IMG/VR virus record: IMGVR_UViG_3300027849_000059
Coordinates: 1 to 24,269 of that record
Strand: one strand, 5' to 3'
Source of the DNA: a virus
Length of the DNA: 24,269 nt
Shown here in pieces: positions 17,333-24,269 of the stretch (position 1 is the stretch's first letter; every line of letters begins with the position of its first letter). The notes beneath the pieces were generated by a model. It saw nothing but the letters and a program-made list of their open reading frames with translations, searched no databases and had not been told where the DNA came from. The translations under genes and the position numbers were made by a program.

Positions 17333-17351
17333 ATATAGCCACCAACGTAAC
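17280..17351 (+). repeat. Perfect 35-bp tandem duplication (period 35, two copies)
   Basis: Bases 17282-17316 and 17317-17351 are identical over all 35 positions, beginning GGAACAACTACATT and ending ACCAACGTAAC; the period extends 2 bases to the left. Because 35 is not a multiple of 3, the second copy shifts the frame and creates the stop at 17330-17332. Removing one copy gives an uninterrupted 2574-base gene from 16523 to 19131. Identity between copies implies a very recent event, slippage still in progress, or an assembly artefact. Confidence 0.95.
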
Positions 17352-17352
17352 T

Positions 17353-19131
17353 ATGATTGCTTCTGGATATCAACAACAGCTTGTTGAATTCCCTGCGACA
17401 ATAGCTTCTAGAACTTGGACTTTTACATATTCAGGAGATATAGGGTCTAGTGTAACACCTAACCCTTTAGTTGTAACTCAATTAGGTTTAAGAGATATAA
17501 TATTTGAACCAAAATCTTCAAGCATTTTTAGCGGAGGATTTGACGTTGTACAACAATTTACCAGTATATCTGAACCTGCTGTTGGGTCTTCTAGTTCTAT
17601 AGCCACTCTTCAGTGGATTATTAGTTCTGTTAGTGGTGATCCTTTAAGTATATTTAATCCTTTAGCAAATGTGGTTTGGGAAGGAAATGAGTCTATAACA
17701 CAATCAGTTACTAGTGCTTCAGGAACCTCTATGACTTTAGATAGCACTACAGGTATAGCTGCCGGCATGAGATTTAATTTAGATGGTAGTACGCAATCAA
17801 TATTAGCATACACTGTTGTTTCTGTGGATTCAGCTACAGCTCTTACTGTAACTCCTAGTTTAACAATATCTAATCCTATAGGTATAACATTTACAAATGA
17901 CAATGGATTTGATGTTGACACTACTGGTTTAACTGCTGTATATACTAACACAGATCAAAGCTCTATAACTATAAGTGGCGATATAATAATAAGTAACTAT
18001 GGAGATACAGATACTGCAATGCAACTTGATTTTAGCGATTGGATTAGTGTTGCAACATCTATTGCATGTAGTGCAGCAACAACATCAGGAGGAGTGGGTA
18101 TAACAGATAATAATGTTGATTTAAGTCCAACTGGCGGTTTATTAGCATTTTTGGTTAATGCACAAGGCGTTCCTGACAAGTTTGAAATAATACACAACGG
18201 AACAAAAAAGGCTACATCCGGAATGACCTCTTTAAATAGTGGTACTTATGATAATTTATACGGCACAACACCTTCTAATACAATTCCTACTAGTTCACAA
18301 ACACTAGTTGTAGATCAATTTATTGGTTCTCAAAAAGGAACAGCTCCTACTAGACAAGCAGCTTTTACAACAGCTACTACTAATAGTGTAACTACAATGA
18401 CAGTTGGCAGTATTACTTATCAACAAGTAATTTGGTGGGAATACACTGCTGCAGATTATACAGCTAGTTCTTTTGCTCAAATAAGAACAACTGGACCTTC
18501 AGGCACAGGTTGGAATATATTAAGACTTTGTTGTCCGGATATAAATTGTACAGGAGCGTCGTCGTCAGCCCCAACAATAACTACAACATCTATAACTAAT
18601 ATAACAAATACAACTGTTGATGTAGGTGGCGTATTAATTAGCGATAACGGATCTGCAATTACAGCTAGAGGTATTCAATATGACACAGACAAATTCTTTA
18701 GTTCTCCTAGTACTTACATTGATTCAGCAACAGGCACTGCTAATTTTAGTACAACCATAACGTCATTAACAGCATGTACTAATTATTTCTTTAGAGCATA
18801 TGCTACAAATAGTATAGGAACTACTTATGGTAATAAACAATCAGCTACAACAACAGGATGTGCATCTATTGCCATGTCTATCTCAAGCAGCTCTTATGCT
18901 TCTGAGACTTTAGCTTGTAATGTTGTACCTACAGGAAATCCTGTAGTTTATTTTACGAATAATACTTTTGACACAGGAAAGTATGCTTATACAGACGCAA
19001 ATTTAACAACCACATTTGTTGGAGATGGTGGCTGGTATTCTATAATGACACCTGATGCTTTAGTAGCTACCAGGATTATTGGTAGTGGTTATACAGGACC
19101 TATAGGAACTATATGCTTAAATCAACCTTAA
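17353..19131 (+). CDS. Tail adhesin, C-terminal part with FN3-like domain
   Basis: A 592-residue frame that continues the 16523 gene once the 35-bp duplication is discounted; the ATG at 17353 is an internal methionine of the original protein (NVT-MIASGY), lying 20 bases after the premature stop, so re-initiation is possible. Modules: an Ig-like beta region at 1-115; a short beta module at 118-170 (SVTSASGTSMTLDSTTGIAAG..., ending ATALTVTP); a further region at 180-400 ending GTGWNILRLCCPDINC; and a fibronectin-III-like domain at about 407-501 with the typical Bacteroidetes ending TNYFFRAYATNSIGTTYGN. The C-terminal cap at about 518-565 (YAYTDANLTTTFVGDGGWYSI) resembles repeat caps in Bacteroidetes-phage tail proteins. 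The likely job is host recognition at the tail tip. Confidence 0.7.
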   Translation: MIASGYQQQLVEFPATIASRTWTFTYSGDIGSSVTPNPLVVTQLGLRDIIFEPKSSSIFSGGFDVVQQFTSISEPAVGSSSSIATLQWIISSVSGDPLSIFNPLANVVWEGNESITQSVTSASGTSMTLDSTTGIAAGMRFNLDGSTQSILAYTVVSVDSATALTVTPSLTISNPIGITFTNDNGFDVDTTGLTAVYTNTDQSSITISGDIIISNYGDTDTAMQLDFSDWISVATSIACSAATTSGGVGITDNNVDLSPTGGLLAFLVNAQGVPDKFEIIHNGTKKATSGMTSLNSGTYDNLYGTTPSNTIPTSSQTLVVDQFIGSQKGTAPTRQAAFTTATTNSVTTMTVGSITYQQVIWWEYTAADYTASSFAQIRTTGPSGTGWNILRLCCPDINCTGASSSAPTITTTSITNITNTTVDVGGVLISDNGSAITARGIQYDTDKFFSSPSTYIDSATGTANFSTTITSLTACTNYFFRAYATNSIGTTYGNKQSATTTGCASIAMSISSSSYASETLACNVVPTGNPVVYFTNNTFDTGKYAYTDANLTTTFVGDGGWYSIMTPDALVATRIIGSGYTGPIGTICLNQP

Positions 19132-19144
19132 TTAAAAATATATA

Positions 19145-19468
19145 ATGGCAAACATAACTATAACATTTCCCAATGCATTACCTGTGGGAATTCAAGTAAC
19201 TGACATAGCTTGGTATGCGGACACGTCTGCAAATACTCAAATAAAAATGGGACCTATAACTTCTATAACCGGGCTTACTATTGTTGTAAATGCTTCAGCG
19301 GGGGTTGTACCTCCAGCTACAGATGATTTTATATTCTATGCTAAAGACCCCATGACCGACACAAGTTCTTTAAAAGGATACTACGCAGAAGCTCAATTTG
19401 TAAATAACTCCACATCGTACGGAGAACTGTTTTCAGTTGGTACAGAGATATTTGAGAGCAGTAAATAA
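19145..19468 (+). CDS. Small conserved virion-type protein
   Basis: A 107-residue beta-rich protein beginning MANITITFPNALPVGIQV and ending SSLKGYYAEAQFVNN...ELFSVGTEIFESSK. I recognise this ending ('S.L.GYYA...NNS...ELF.V..EIFESSK') from small proteins that recur between tail and internal-protein genes of marine Bacteroidetes-type phages and cyanophages; their exact place in the virion is not known to me. It has no signal peptide, cysteine or catalytic motif. The start lies 13 bases after the adhesin stop with an A/T-only leader. A tail or head minor structural role is inferred from genomic position. Confidence 0.55.
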   Translation: MANITITFPNALPVGIQVTDIAWYADTSANTQIKMGPITSITGLTIVVNASAGVVPPATDDFIFYAKDPMTDTSSLKGYYAEAQFVNNSTSYGELFSVGTEIFESSK

Positions 19469-19499
19469 CACGTAATAATAAACTTATAAAACAAATCAA

Positions 19500-20138
19500 A
19501 TGATAGGATCAATAGTTGGCGGGCTTACAGGAATAGCCAGCGGCATAATAGGCAGTGGTAAAAGAAAAAGAGAAACAGCTGCAGCCCAAAACGAATTTAA
19601 TATAAATAAAGCTTCTTTCGAAAACCAAGATACATCTAATGTTTATAAAAACATGGAGAACACTATGGAAGACTTAACTGTTAACCAAGACGCTGCTCAA
19701 TTTCAAGCACAACAAAATAGGCAATCATCAGCAAATATGATGAATACTATGGGAGGTGCTGCAGGTGGTTCAGGTATTGCGGCTCTAACTCAAGCTATGT
19801 TCGGCCAAGCCCAAAAAGGCAATATGGATTCATCAATAGACATTGGAAGACAAGAACAAACAAATCAATCGGCTGAAAGACAACAAGCTGGTAATTTACA
19901 ATTATACGAGAAAAAAGGAGAGCTTATTTCAAGAGATGCCGAAAACGAAAAAGCATCTACAATGCTAGGTATGTCTCAACAAAGATTAGGAGCAGCTAAT
20001 GCGGCTCAACAGGATGCAACTAACGCTATAGTTGGTGGTGTTGGCGGAATGATAGGTGGTGCTGTAGGCGGAGGCGTTCTTGGAGCGGGCTTTAAATCGC
20101 TTACCGATAGGTTTGCTAAAAATGCTCCAGTAGCTTAA
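19500..20138 (+). CDS. Putative internal/ejection protein A (membrane-active, Gly-zipper)
   Basis: A 212-residue protein with hydrophobic Gly-rich segments at both ends: MIGSIVGGLTGIASGIIGSG (1-20), and residues about 177-201 (IVGGVGGMIGGAVGGGVLGAG). Between them is a Gln/Asn/Ala-rich helical region with a second Gly patch (NTMGGAAGGSGIAALTQAMFG). This design is typical of small phage internal or pilot proteins, such as T7 gp14 or P22 gp7. These leave the capsid with the DNA and insert into the cell envelope to build a conduit. It is the first of three consecutive genes with this character, ordered from small to very large, as in T7 and P22. No signal peptide cleavage site is convincing, consistent with delivery from the virion and not secretion. 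Confidence 0.6.
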   Translation: MIGSIVGGLTGIASGIIGSGKRKRETAAAQNEFNINKASFENQDTSNVYKNMENTMEDLTVNQDAAQFQAQQNRQSSANMMNTMGGAAGGSGIAALTQAMFGQAQKGNMDSSIDIGRQEQTNQSAERQQAGNLQLYEKKGELISRDAENEKASTMLGMSQQRLGAANAAQQDATNAIVGGVGGMIGGAVGGGVLGAGFKSLTDRFAKNAPVA

Positions 20139-20150
20139 AAACATAAAAAT

Positions 20151-21557
20151 ATGAATCAAGGATTAGTAAAAGGAGCAGCTTTAGTTGGGCAAAGCAAAAG
20201 ATCTAACTGGGCAGAGGCAATGCAACAAGGGCTTAATTCTAGCTTACAAGCGGCTGCTATAAATAGATCTAAGCAAATAGCTAAAAAACAAAAGATTAAT
20301 GCAACAGTTGCTGGCTATATAGATGGCTTAAACTCTGAAATTGATTTAACTCAATTAACAGGGGAACAACAAGGTGCGGTAACTAATTTTTTAGTAGAAA
20401 ATAAAAACACTTACGCTAGAGCGGCGTCGGAAATAGCTAAAATTGATGATGCTACTGATCCTAGATATATGGAACTTAGAGAGCAAATGAATGGTGTTCA
20501 AAATTCTTTCAAAAACTTAGCAGGGCAAGTTAACGCTTTCAAAGAAGATAAGATTGCTTATCTAAAAGATTTTGATGATAGAAGAATTTCTGACGGTAAC
20601 GGAATAGGTTCTTTAGCAAGTGCTGCTAAAATATACACCGATCAAGGTAATATTGGAGTAGGCAAAGGTGGAAACTTAAATTTCTGGGACGCAGATAAAG
20701 AAGAATATACTAATTATGCTAATGTGCAAAAGCCTTTTTTGAAAGACTTTAAATCCGCAAATAATATTTTATCTCTAAACGAGAGTGTGTATAGCGCAGG
20801 ATCTTCTCTTAGTGGAGCTAGACAAAATATGATACGCAATAAGTTAAAAAATATGATTAGCTCAGGGGGTAGAGATACTTTATTATCTTTAGCTTCCGAT
20901 GATTTTTTAATTGAAGGTGGTTTAAATTTATCTGATCCTTCTTTATTTGAACCAGCTAATCAAGATTTACTTCAAGATGCTGTTCTTAATAGCTATATGG
21001 ATGCTTTATCAGATACTGCAGCTCAAGGAGCTAGAGATAAAAAACCTGCCAGAGGGAAAGGTAGCGGTGGTTTTAGCGGTGCTTTACAAGATGAAATAAA
21101 CTTGTCTGGCCCGGTTGTTAATAAAGCAATGCAATTTTCAGAGATAAGTCAAATGCCAGAGGGTGGGGATAAAGCCTCTTCAGTGGTACAATATATAAAC
21201 TCAATTGATCCAACAGCAAAAGAAAGACCTTATGTATCAAGAAATTACATGTTTAAGGAATTTATGGAAGAGATGGATTATGATGACGATGAGGTTGAAG
21301 AAGCTCAAGAAGATTTTACTAACAATTACGGTAATTTTCAAGTCTTCAAGTTTAATCCTGGTAACGTTGGAGATTCTAGAGGTATTAATATAGACATTAA
21401 TAATCCTCAGGCTTTATATGAGTTTTATATAAAAAATTCTAACTTAAGTGGAAAAGCTACAAATTATCATTTAGGTAACTGGAATAAGTACAACAAATCT
21501 ACACAACAAGAACAAGAACCTACACAAAGCGAAACAAGTACAAGTAACTTCGGTTAA
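20151..21557 (+). CDS. Putative internal/ejection protein B (helical)
   Basis: A 468-residue mostly helical protein beginning MNQGLVKGAALVGQSKRSNWAEAMQQGLNSSLQ, with long Ala/Gln/Asn/Lys-rich helices to about residue 140 and no membrane segment or catalytic motif. The middle (about 200-300) stays helical (SGARQNMIRNKLKNMISSGG). Residues about 295-315 are Gly/Lys/Arg-rich (RDKKPARGKGSGGFSG), an acidic stretch occurs near 375-395 (MDYDDDEVEEAQEDF), and the C-terminus is Gln/Glu/Thr-rich. It starts 12 bases after the Gly-zipper gene and ends 10 bases before the metalloprotease-motif gene, so the three are almost certainly co-expressed. By analogy with T7 gp15 and P22 gp20 it may be the soluble middle component of an ejection apparatus; the assignment is positional. 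Confidence 0.5.
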   Translation: MNQGLVKGAALVGQSKRSNWAEAMQQGLNSSLQAAAINRSKQIAKKQKINATVAGYIDGLNSEIDLTQLTGEQQGAVTNFLVENKNTYARAASEIAKIDDATDPRYMELREQMNGVQNSFKNLAGQVNAFKEDKIAYLKDFDDRRISDGNGIGSLASAAKIYTDQGNIGVGKGGNLNFWDADKEEYTNYANVQKPFLKDFKSANNILSLNESVYSAGSSLSGARQNMIRNKLKNMISSGGRDTLLSLASDDFLIEGGLNLSDPSLFEPANQDLLQDAVLNSYMDALSDTAAQGARDKKPARGKGSGGFSGALQDEINLSGPVVNKAMQFSEISQMPEGGDKASSVVQYINSIDPTAKERPYVSRNYMFKEFMEEMDYDDDEVEEAQEDFTNNYGNFQVFKFNPGNVGDSRGINIDINNPQALYEFYIKNSNLSGKATNYHLGNWNKYNKSTQQEQEPTQSETSTSNFG

Positions 21558-21567
21558 ATCAAATCTT

Positions 21568-24269
21568 ATGGCAGACGATATATTAAAAAACATATGGAGC
21601 GAATTATCTTCAAAAGGTAAAACAGATTCCGAATTTGATGCATGGAAAACTAACATGTATGATAATGAAGAGGTTCAAAATAATGTATACGGTTATTTAA
21701 AAGGTAACGGATATACAAATAGTGAATTTGGTGATTGGAAAACTAACGTTTTACCAGCAAAGACAAACGACTCTGCAAGTGCGGATCCAGCTGTGGAGTC
21801 AAATCAAAACGCTATGGGATCAAAATCGGAAAAGCCTTTATCGGCGTGGCAATCAATTAAAAATTCATTTTCTAACATAGGCGAGCAGGTTGGAGATGTT
21901 TTTGAATTTTGGTTTGACACAAATGAAGAAGAAGGAGGCGGTGCAAGGTCAGCTTTAGATATAGCTACTAATACTGTTTATGCTGGAATATTCGGTCAAG
22001 ACAAAGTAGATCAATTTGTTCAAGAGCAAGGGGAAGACTCTTGGTTAGTTGGTGGCCTTGGAACAAAGCAAACTTTAGAATCTATTGAAAAGTTTAAAAA
22101 AGAACAACTTGAAAGCAAAGAAACACTTGGTATAATAGAAAGTGTAAAAAATGGTGATATTAGCGGGGCTCTTGCAGGGGGTGTAAATGCTATAACTTCA
22201 ATGATTGGTAGTGTTATTTACGGGGCTGGTACATTAGGTACTGGGTTTTTTATGGATTATACTGCTGAAAATTTTGTAGAATTTAACAAATTAAAAGCAG
22301 AAAACCTAGGAGTTAGCCTTGACGAATTATTAAAATCAGGAGAAGCAGATAACGCGATACCAGTAGGTATGGGAGTTATTTCCACTGGGCTAGAGCTTAT
22401 TGGTTTAGGTACTGTTGCTAAAGGCGCTAAAGGCGCGGTAAAAGGAACAGGATCCACAGGCTTAATAGGTATGGGTAGCAAGTATCTTGCTGAAAAACTA
22501 ATATACAATAAGGGGGCTAGAGCTACCATGAGAATGCTTTCTGCTGGAGCTACTGAATTTACCACAGAAATACTACAACATGCCGCTGACCAAGTTAATT
22601 TAGAGTTAGGTAGCGTTGCCGGTACAGATAAAGAGTCTGAAATATTTAAAACAGTTATAGATGCCGTTACTAGTCAAGAAGGCTTAGAAGCGGGATTACA
22701 AGGTTTTATTGGTGGTGGTGGAATGGTTGCAGGTTCTTATTCTGCAAAATCTATGAACACTATAAGAACAGTAGTAGATGGTGATTTAATAAATAAAAAC
22801 ATTAATGATTTATCCGTTTTAAGAAAACAATTTAATACTACAGAAAACAAATTAGTTAAAGAAGGTATACAAACACAAATTAACGATAAAGAATCTGAAA
22901 TTGCGGATGCTGTTAGAAAAGGTAACGATATTTACAATAGCTTAACCGATAAACAAATTAGTAAAATTGAGAACTTAACGGATTTAGCTGATGCTGCTGC
23001 TTTTAAAGTGACTGATCTTAATAAACAATTTAGAAAAAACGAAATTAGCGAAAGCCAATATACTTTGGCAATGGAAGGATTTAAGTCTGAATATGACGGA
23101 GCAAGAAAAGCTTTAACAGCAATGGAACTAGAAAAAAATCTAGAGTTTGCTAAAGAAGAGGCTGAGTCAAAAGGTTTAAAATTTAAAGTATATGAAACAA
23201 CTAAAGCTATTCAAGGAGCTGTAAACAAGTTAACTAATATATCAAAAGAGGATAGACAAGAATTTAAAGACAGCAAAGGTAATGTTCATGGGTTTGCTAT
23301 TGGTAATCAAATATTAATAAATAAAGAAGTAGCCGCAAAAGAAGGAGCTATTAATGTAGGTTCTCACGAAGTTCTTCACCCTGTATTTAATAAACTAATA
23401 GGGAATGTTGCTGATCAAGGAAAAATTGTTAAACAATTTAGAAAAGCAATGACATCATCTCAGCGTTCATTTGTAGATAAAAAAATGAAAGAGCTAGGGC
23501 ATACTACACCTAAAAGATATAACACTGAATACGTAAATGTATTTTCAGATGCATTGCGTAAAAAGCAAATCAATTATGATAAAACTACTTTTGAAAAAAT
23601 AGGCGGTGCTATTGTTGGTCTTTTTAAACCTAAGGGCTATACTAACGTTTCTTTTGAAACAGGGCAAGATGTTTATAATTTTGTAAAAGAGTTTGATGCA
23701 AGTGCGGAACAAGGTAAATTAACCGAAAAAGCTGCCGCTGCTTTAGACAACGTAGATCTTTCAGATGCGGGATTAAAAGAAGGAATATCGTTTTCAAAAA
23801 CATTGACACCTGAACAAGGTACGGAGCTTAAAGCAGACATAGCTAGTATAAAAGAAATAGCAGCAGAGAATGAAGCTTTAGCTAAGAAGTATGGTAAAGA
23901 ACCTATTAAAGGTAGAAAGCAAACTAAGCTAGAAGAAAAAGTTTTAACTGGAATTAAAGCTGTTGTAGATAAATTAATAACAAGTAGAACAAAAGCATTG
24001 TATGATCCAATTGCGGAAGATGCAAAAAGAAACGTTACTAGGCAAGAATTTAAAGATTCGATGCGTACTGATTTAGAAGTAATGGTTTTAAATGAATATG
24101 ATGGATCTCAAGAGTTAGAAAAGTTTATTATAAATAGAGGTTACTTAAGAGCAAACAATTTAGCTAAAAGATTAGGTATTGAATCTCAAGAAGACGGAGG
24201 TATAAAATCCGATGTAGATGCAGCAAAAGACATTGTATCCACAAAAGATACTCAAAGTATTGATCGTAG
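21568..24269 (+). CDS. Very large internal virion protein with HExxH zincin motif, 3' truncated
   Basis: The frame from ATG 21568 stays open for 900 codons to the end of the window, so the C-terminus is missing; the final bases (TAG at 24267-24269) are out of frame. Residues 8-30 and 40-61 are a repeated helical unit (SEFDAWKTN and SEFGDWKTN, 31 residues apart). Three Gly-rich hydrophobic stretches lie near 201-231, 263-285 and 372-394, suggesting membrane insertion. Residues 400-560 are charged coiled coil. Then comes a zincin-like motif: QILINKEVAAKEGAINVGSH, with HEVLH at 600-604 and a possible third metal ligand E654 in NTEYVNVFSDAL. Such large phage internal proteins, including Crassvirales cargo proteins, can carry peptidase domains thought to act on the cell wall or on packaged proteins during entry. 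Confidence 0.7.
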   Translation, partial: MADDILKNIWSELSSKGKTDSEFDAWKTNMYDNEEVQNNVYGYLKGNGYTNSEFGDWKTNVLPAKTNDSASADPAVESNQNAMGSKSEKPLSAWQSIKNSFSNIGEQVGDVFEFWFDTNEEEGGGARSALDIATNTVYAGIFGQDKVDQFVQEQGEDSWLVGGLGTKQTLESIEKFKKEQLESKETLGIIESVKNGDISGALAGGVNAITSMIGSVIYGAGTLGTGFFMDYTAENFVEFNKLKAENLGVSLDELLKSGEADNAIPVGMGVISTGLELIGLGTVAKGAKGAVKGTGSTGLIGMGSKYLAEKLIYNKGARATMRMLSAGATEFTTEILQHAADQVNLELGSVAGTDKESEIFKTVIDAVTSQEGLEAGLQGFIGGGGMVAGSYSAKSMNTIRTVVDGDLINKNINDLSVLRKQFNTTENKLVKEGIQTQINDKESEIADAVRKGNDIYNSLTDKQISKIENLTDLADAAAFKVTDLNKQFRKNEISESQYTLAMEGFKSEYDGARKALTAMELEKNLEFAKEEAESKGLKFKVYETTKAIQGAVNKLTNISKEDRQEFKDSKGNVHGFAIGNQILINKEVAAKEGAINVGSHEVLHPVFNKLIGNVADQGKIVKQFRKAMTSSQRSFVDKKMKELGHTTPKRYNTEYVNVFSDALRKKQINYDKTTFEKIGGAIVGLFKPKGYTNVSFETGQDVYNFVKEFDASAEQGKLTEKAAAALDNVDLSDAGLKEGISFSKTLTPEQGTELKADIASIKEIAAENEALAKKYGKEPIKGRKQTKLEEKVLTGIKAVVDKLITSRTKALYDPIAEDAKRNVTRQEFKDSMRTDLEVMVLNEYDGSQELEKFIINRGYLRANNLAKRLGIESQEDGGIKSDVDAAKDIVSTKDTQSIDR

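Noticed and set aside
17280-17351. Programmed ribosomal frameshifting as the reason for two adhesin frames
   Set aside because: There is no slippery heptamer followed by a pseudoknot, and the exact 35-base duplication fully explains the frame change.
17610-17951. Minus-strand frame of 113 codons opposite the adhesin
   Set aside because: It is a shadow of a Ser/Thr-rich coding region with no start context or family features.
16523-19131. Diversity-generating retroelement target in the adhesin
   Set aside because: No reverse transcriptase gene or template repeat is visible, and the repeat copies are identical instead of showing adenine-directed differences. Elements outside the window cannot be excluded.
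22257-22565. Minus-strand open frame of 102 codons
   Set aside because: It is antisense to the Gly/Ala-rich part of the last protein, whose + strand frame is continuous and carries recognisable motifs.
1-24269. tRNA genes, integrase or attachment sites
   Set aside because: I found no cloverleaf-like sequence, recombinase gene or direct repeats flanking a module, so nothing here supports lysogeny or tRNA carriage.

Overview
The window is one strand-consistent block of a tailed-phage genome. It holds the late structural (virion morphogenesis) region plus the end of a lysis gene. All 20 supported genes lie on the + strand, packed with gaps of a few bases, TAATG overlaps or short A/T-rich leaders. 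The DNA is A/T-rich. Almost every start codon is preceded by an A/T stretch with no Shine-Dalgarno sequence, which is the usual pattern in Bacteroidetes. One tail protein carries a fibronectin-III-like module of the kind common in Bacteroidetes surface proteins. I infer a phage of a (probably marine) flavobacterium or related Bacteroidetes. No tape-measure, sheath or baseplate gene is visible, and there is an ejection-protein-like trio, so a short-tailed (podovirus-like) particle is the best reading. The terminase nuclease half and the general late-gene layout recall Crassvirales-like and marine flavobacterial phages. That is recalled pattern similarity, not a search result.

Layout: (1) 1-318, the 3' end of a holin-like membrane protein (5' end outside the window). 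(2) 324-845, a small beta-rich virion-type protein with a repeated inserted module. (3) 904-2164, an overlapping cluster of small genes: a coiled-coil protein, a conserved small protein, a two-barrel GroES-like protein and a candidate small terminase subunit. (4) 2164-9458, the packaging and head genes: large terminase, portal, acidic scaffold-like protein and HK97-fold major capsid protein. (5) Two hairpins (about 9475-9501 and 10367-10403) flank a conserved virion gene. (6) 10425-16496, two connector/ring-type proteins and a very large tail hub ('stabilization') protein with a propeller-like N-terminus. (7) 16523-19131, a tail adhesin gene that a perfect 35-bp tandem duplication has split into two frames. 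(8) 19145-24269, a small virion protein, then a Gly-rich membrane-active protein, a helical protein and a very large protein with an HExxH zinc-protease motif that runs off the end of the window. The last three look like internal/ejection proteins.

How the genes work together: terminase pumps DNA through the portal into a shell of major capsid protein built on the scaffold. The GroES-like protein may help fold capsid protein. Connector, hub and adhesin build the tail and bind the host. The internal proteins would be injected to open a DNA path through the envelope, and the holin ends the cycle. The most notable observations are the frame-breaking 35-bp duplication in the adhesin, the metalloprotease motif in the last protein, the tandem GroES-like protein beside the terminase genes, and a sharply G/C-richer patch inside the terminase ATPase domain.
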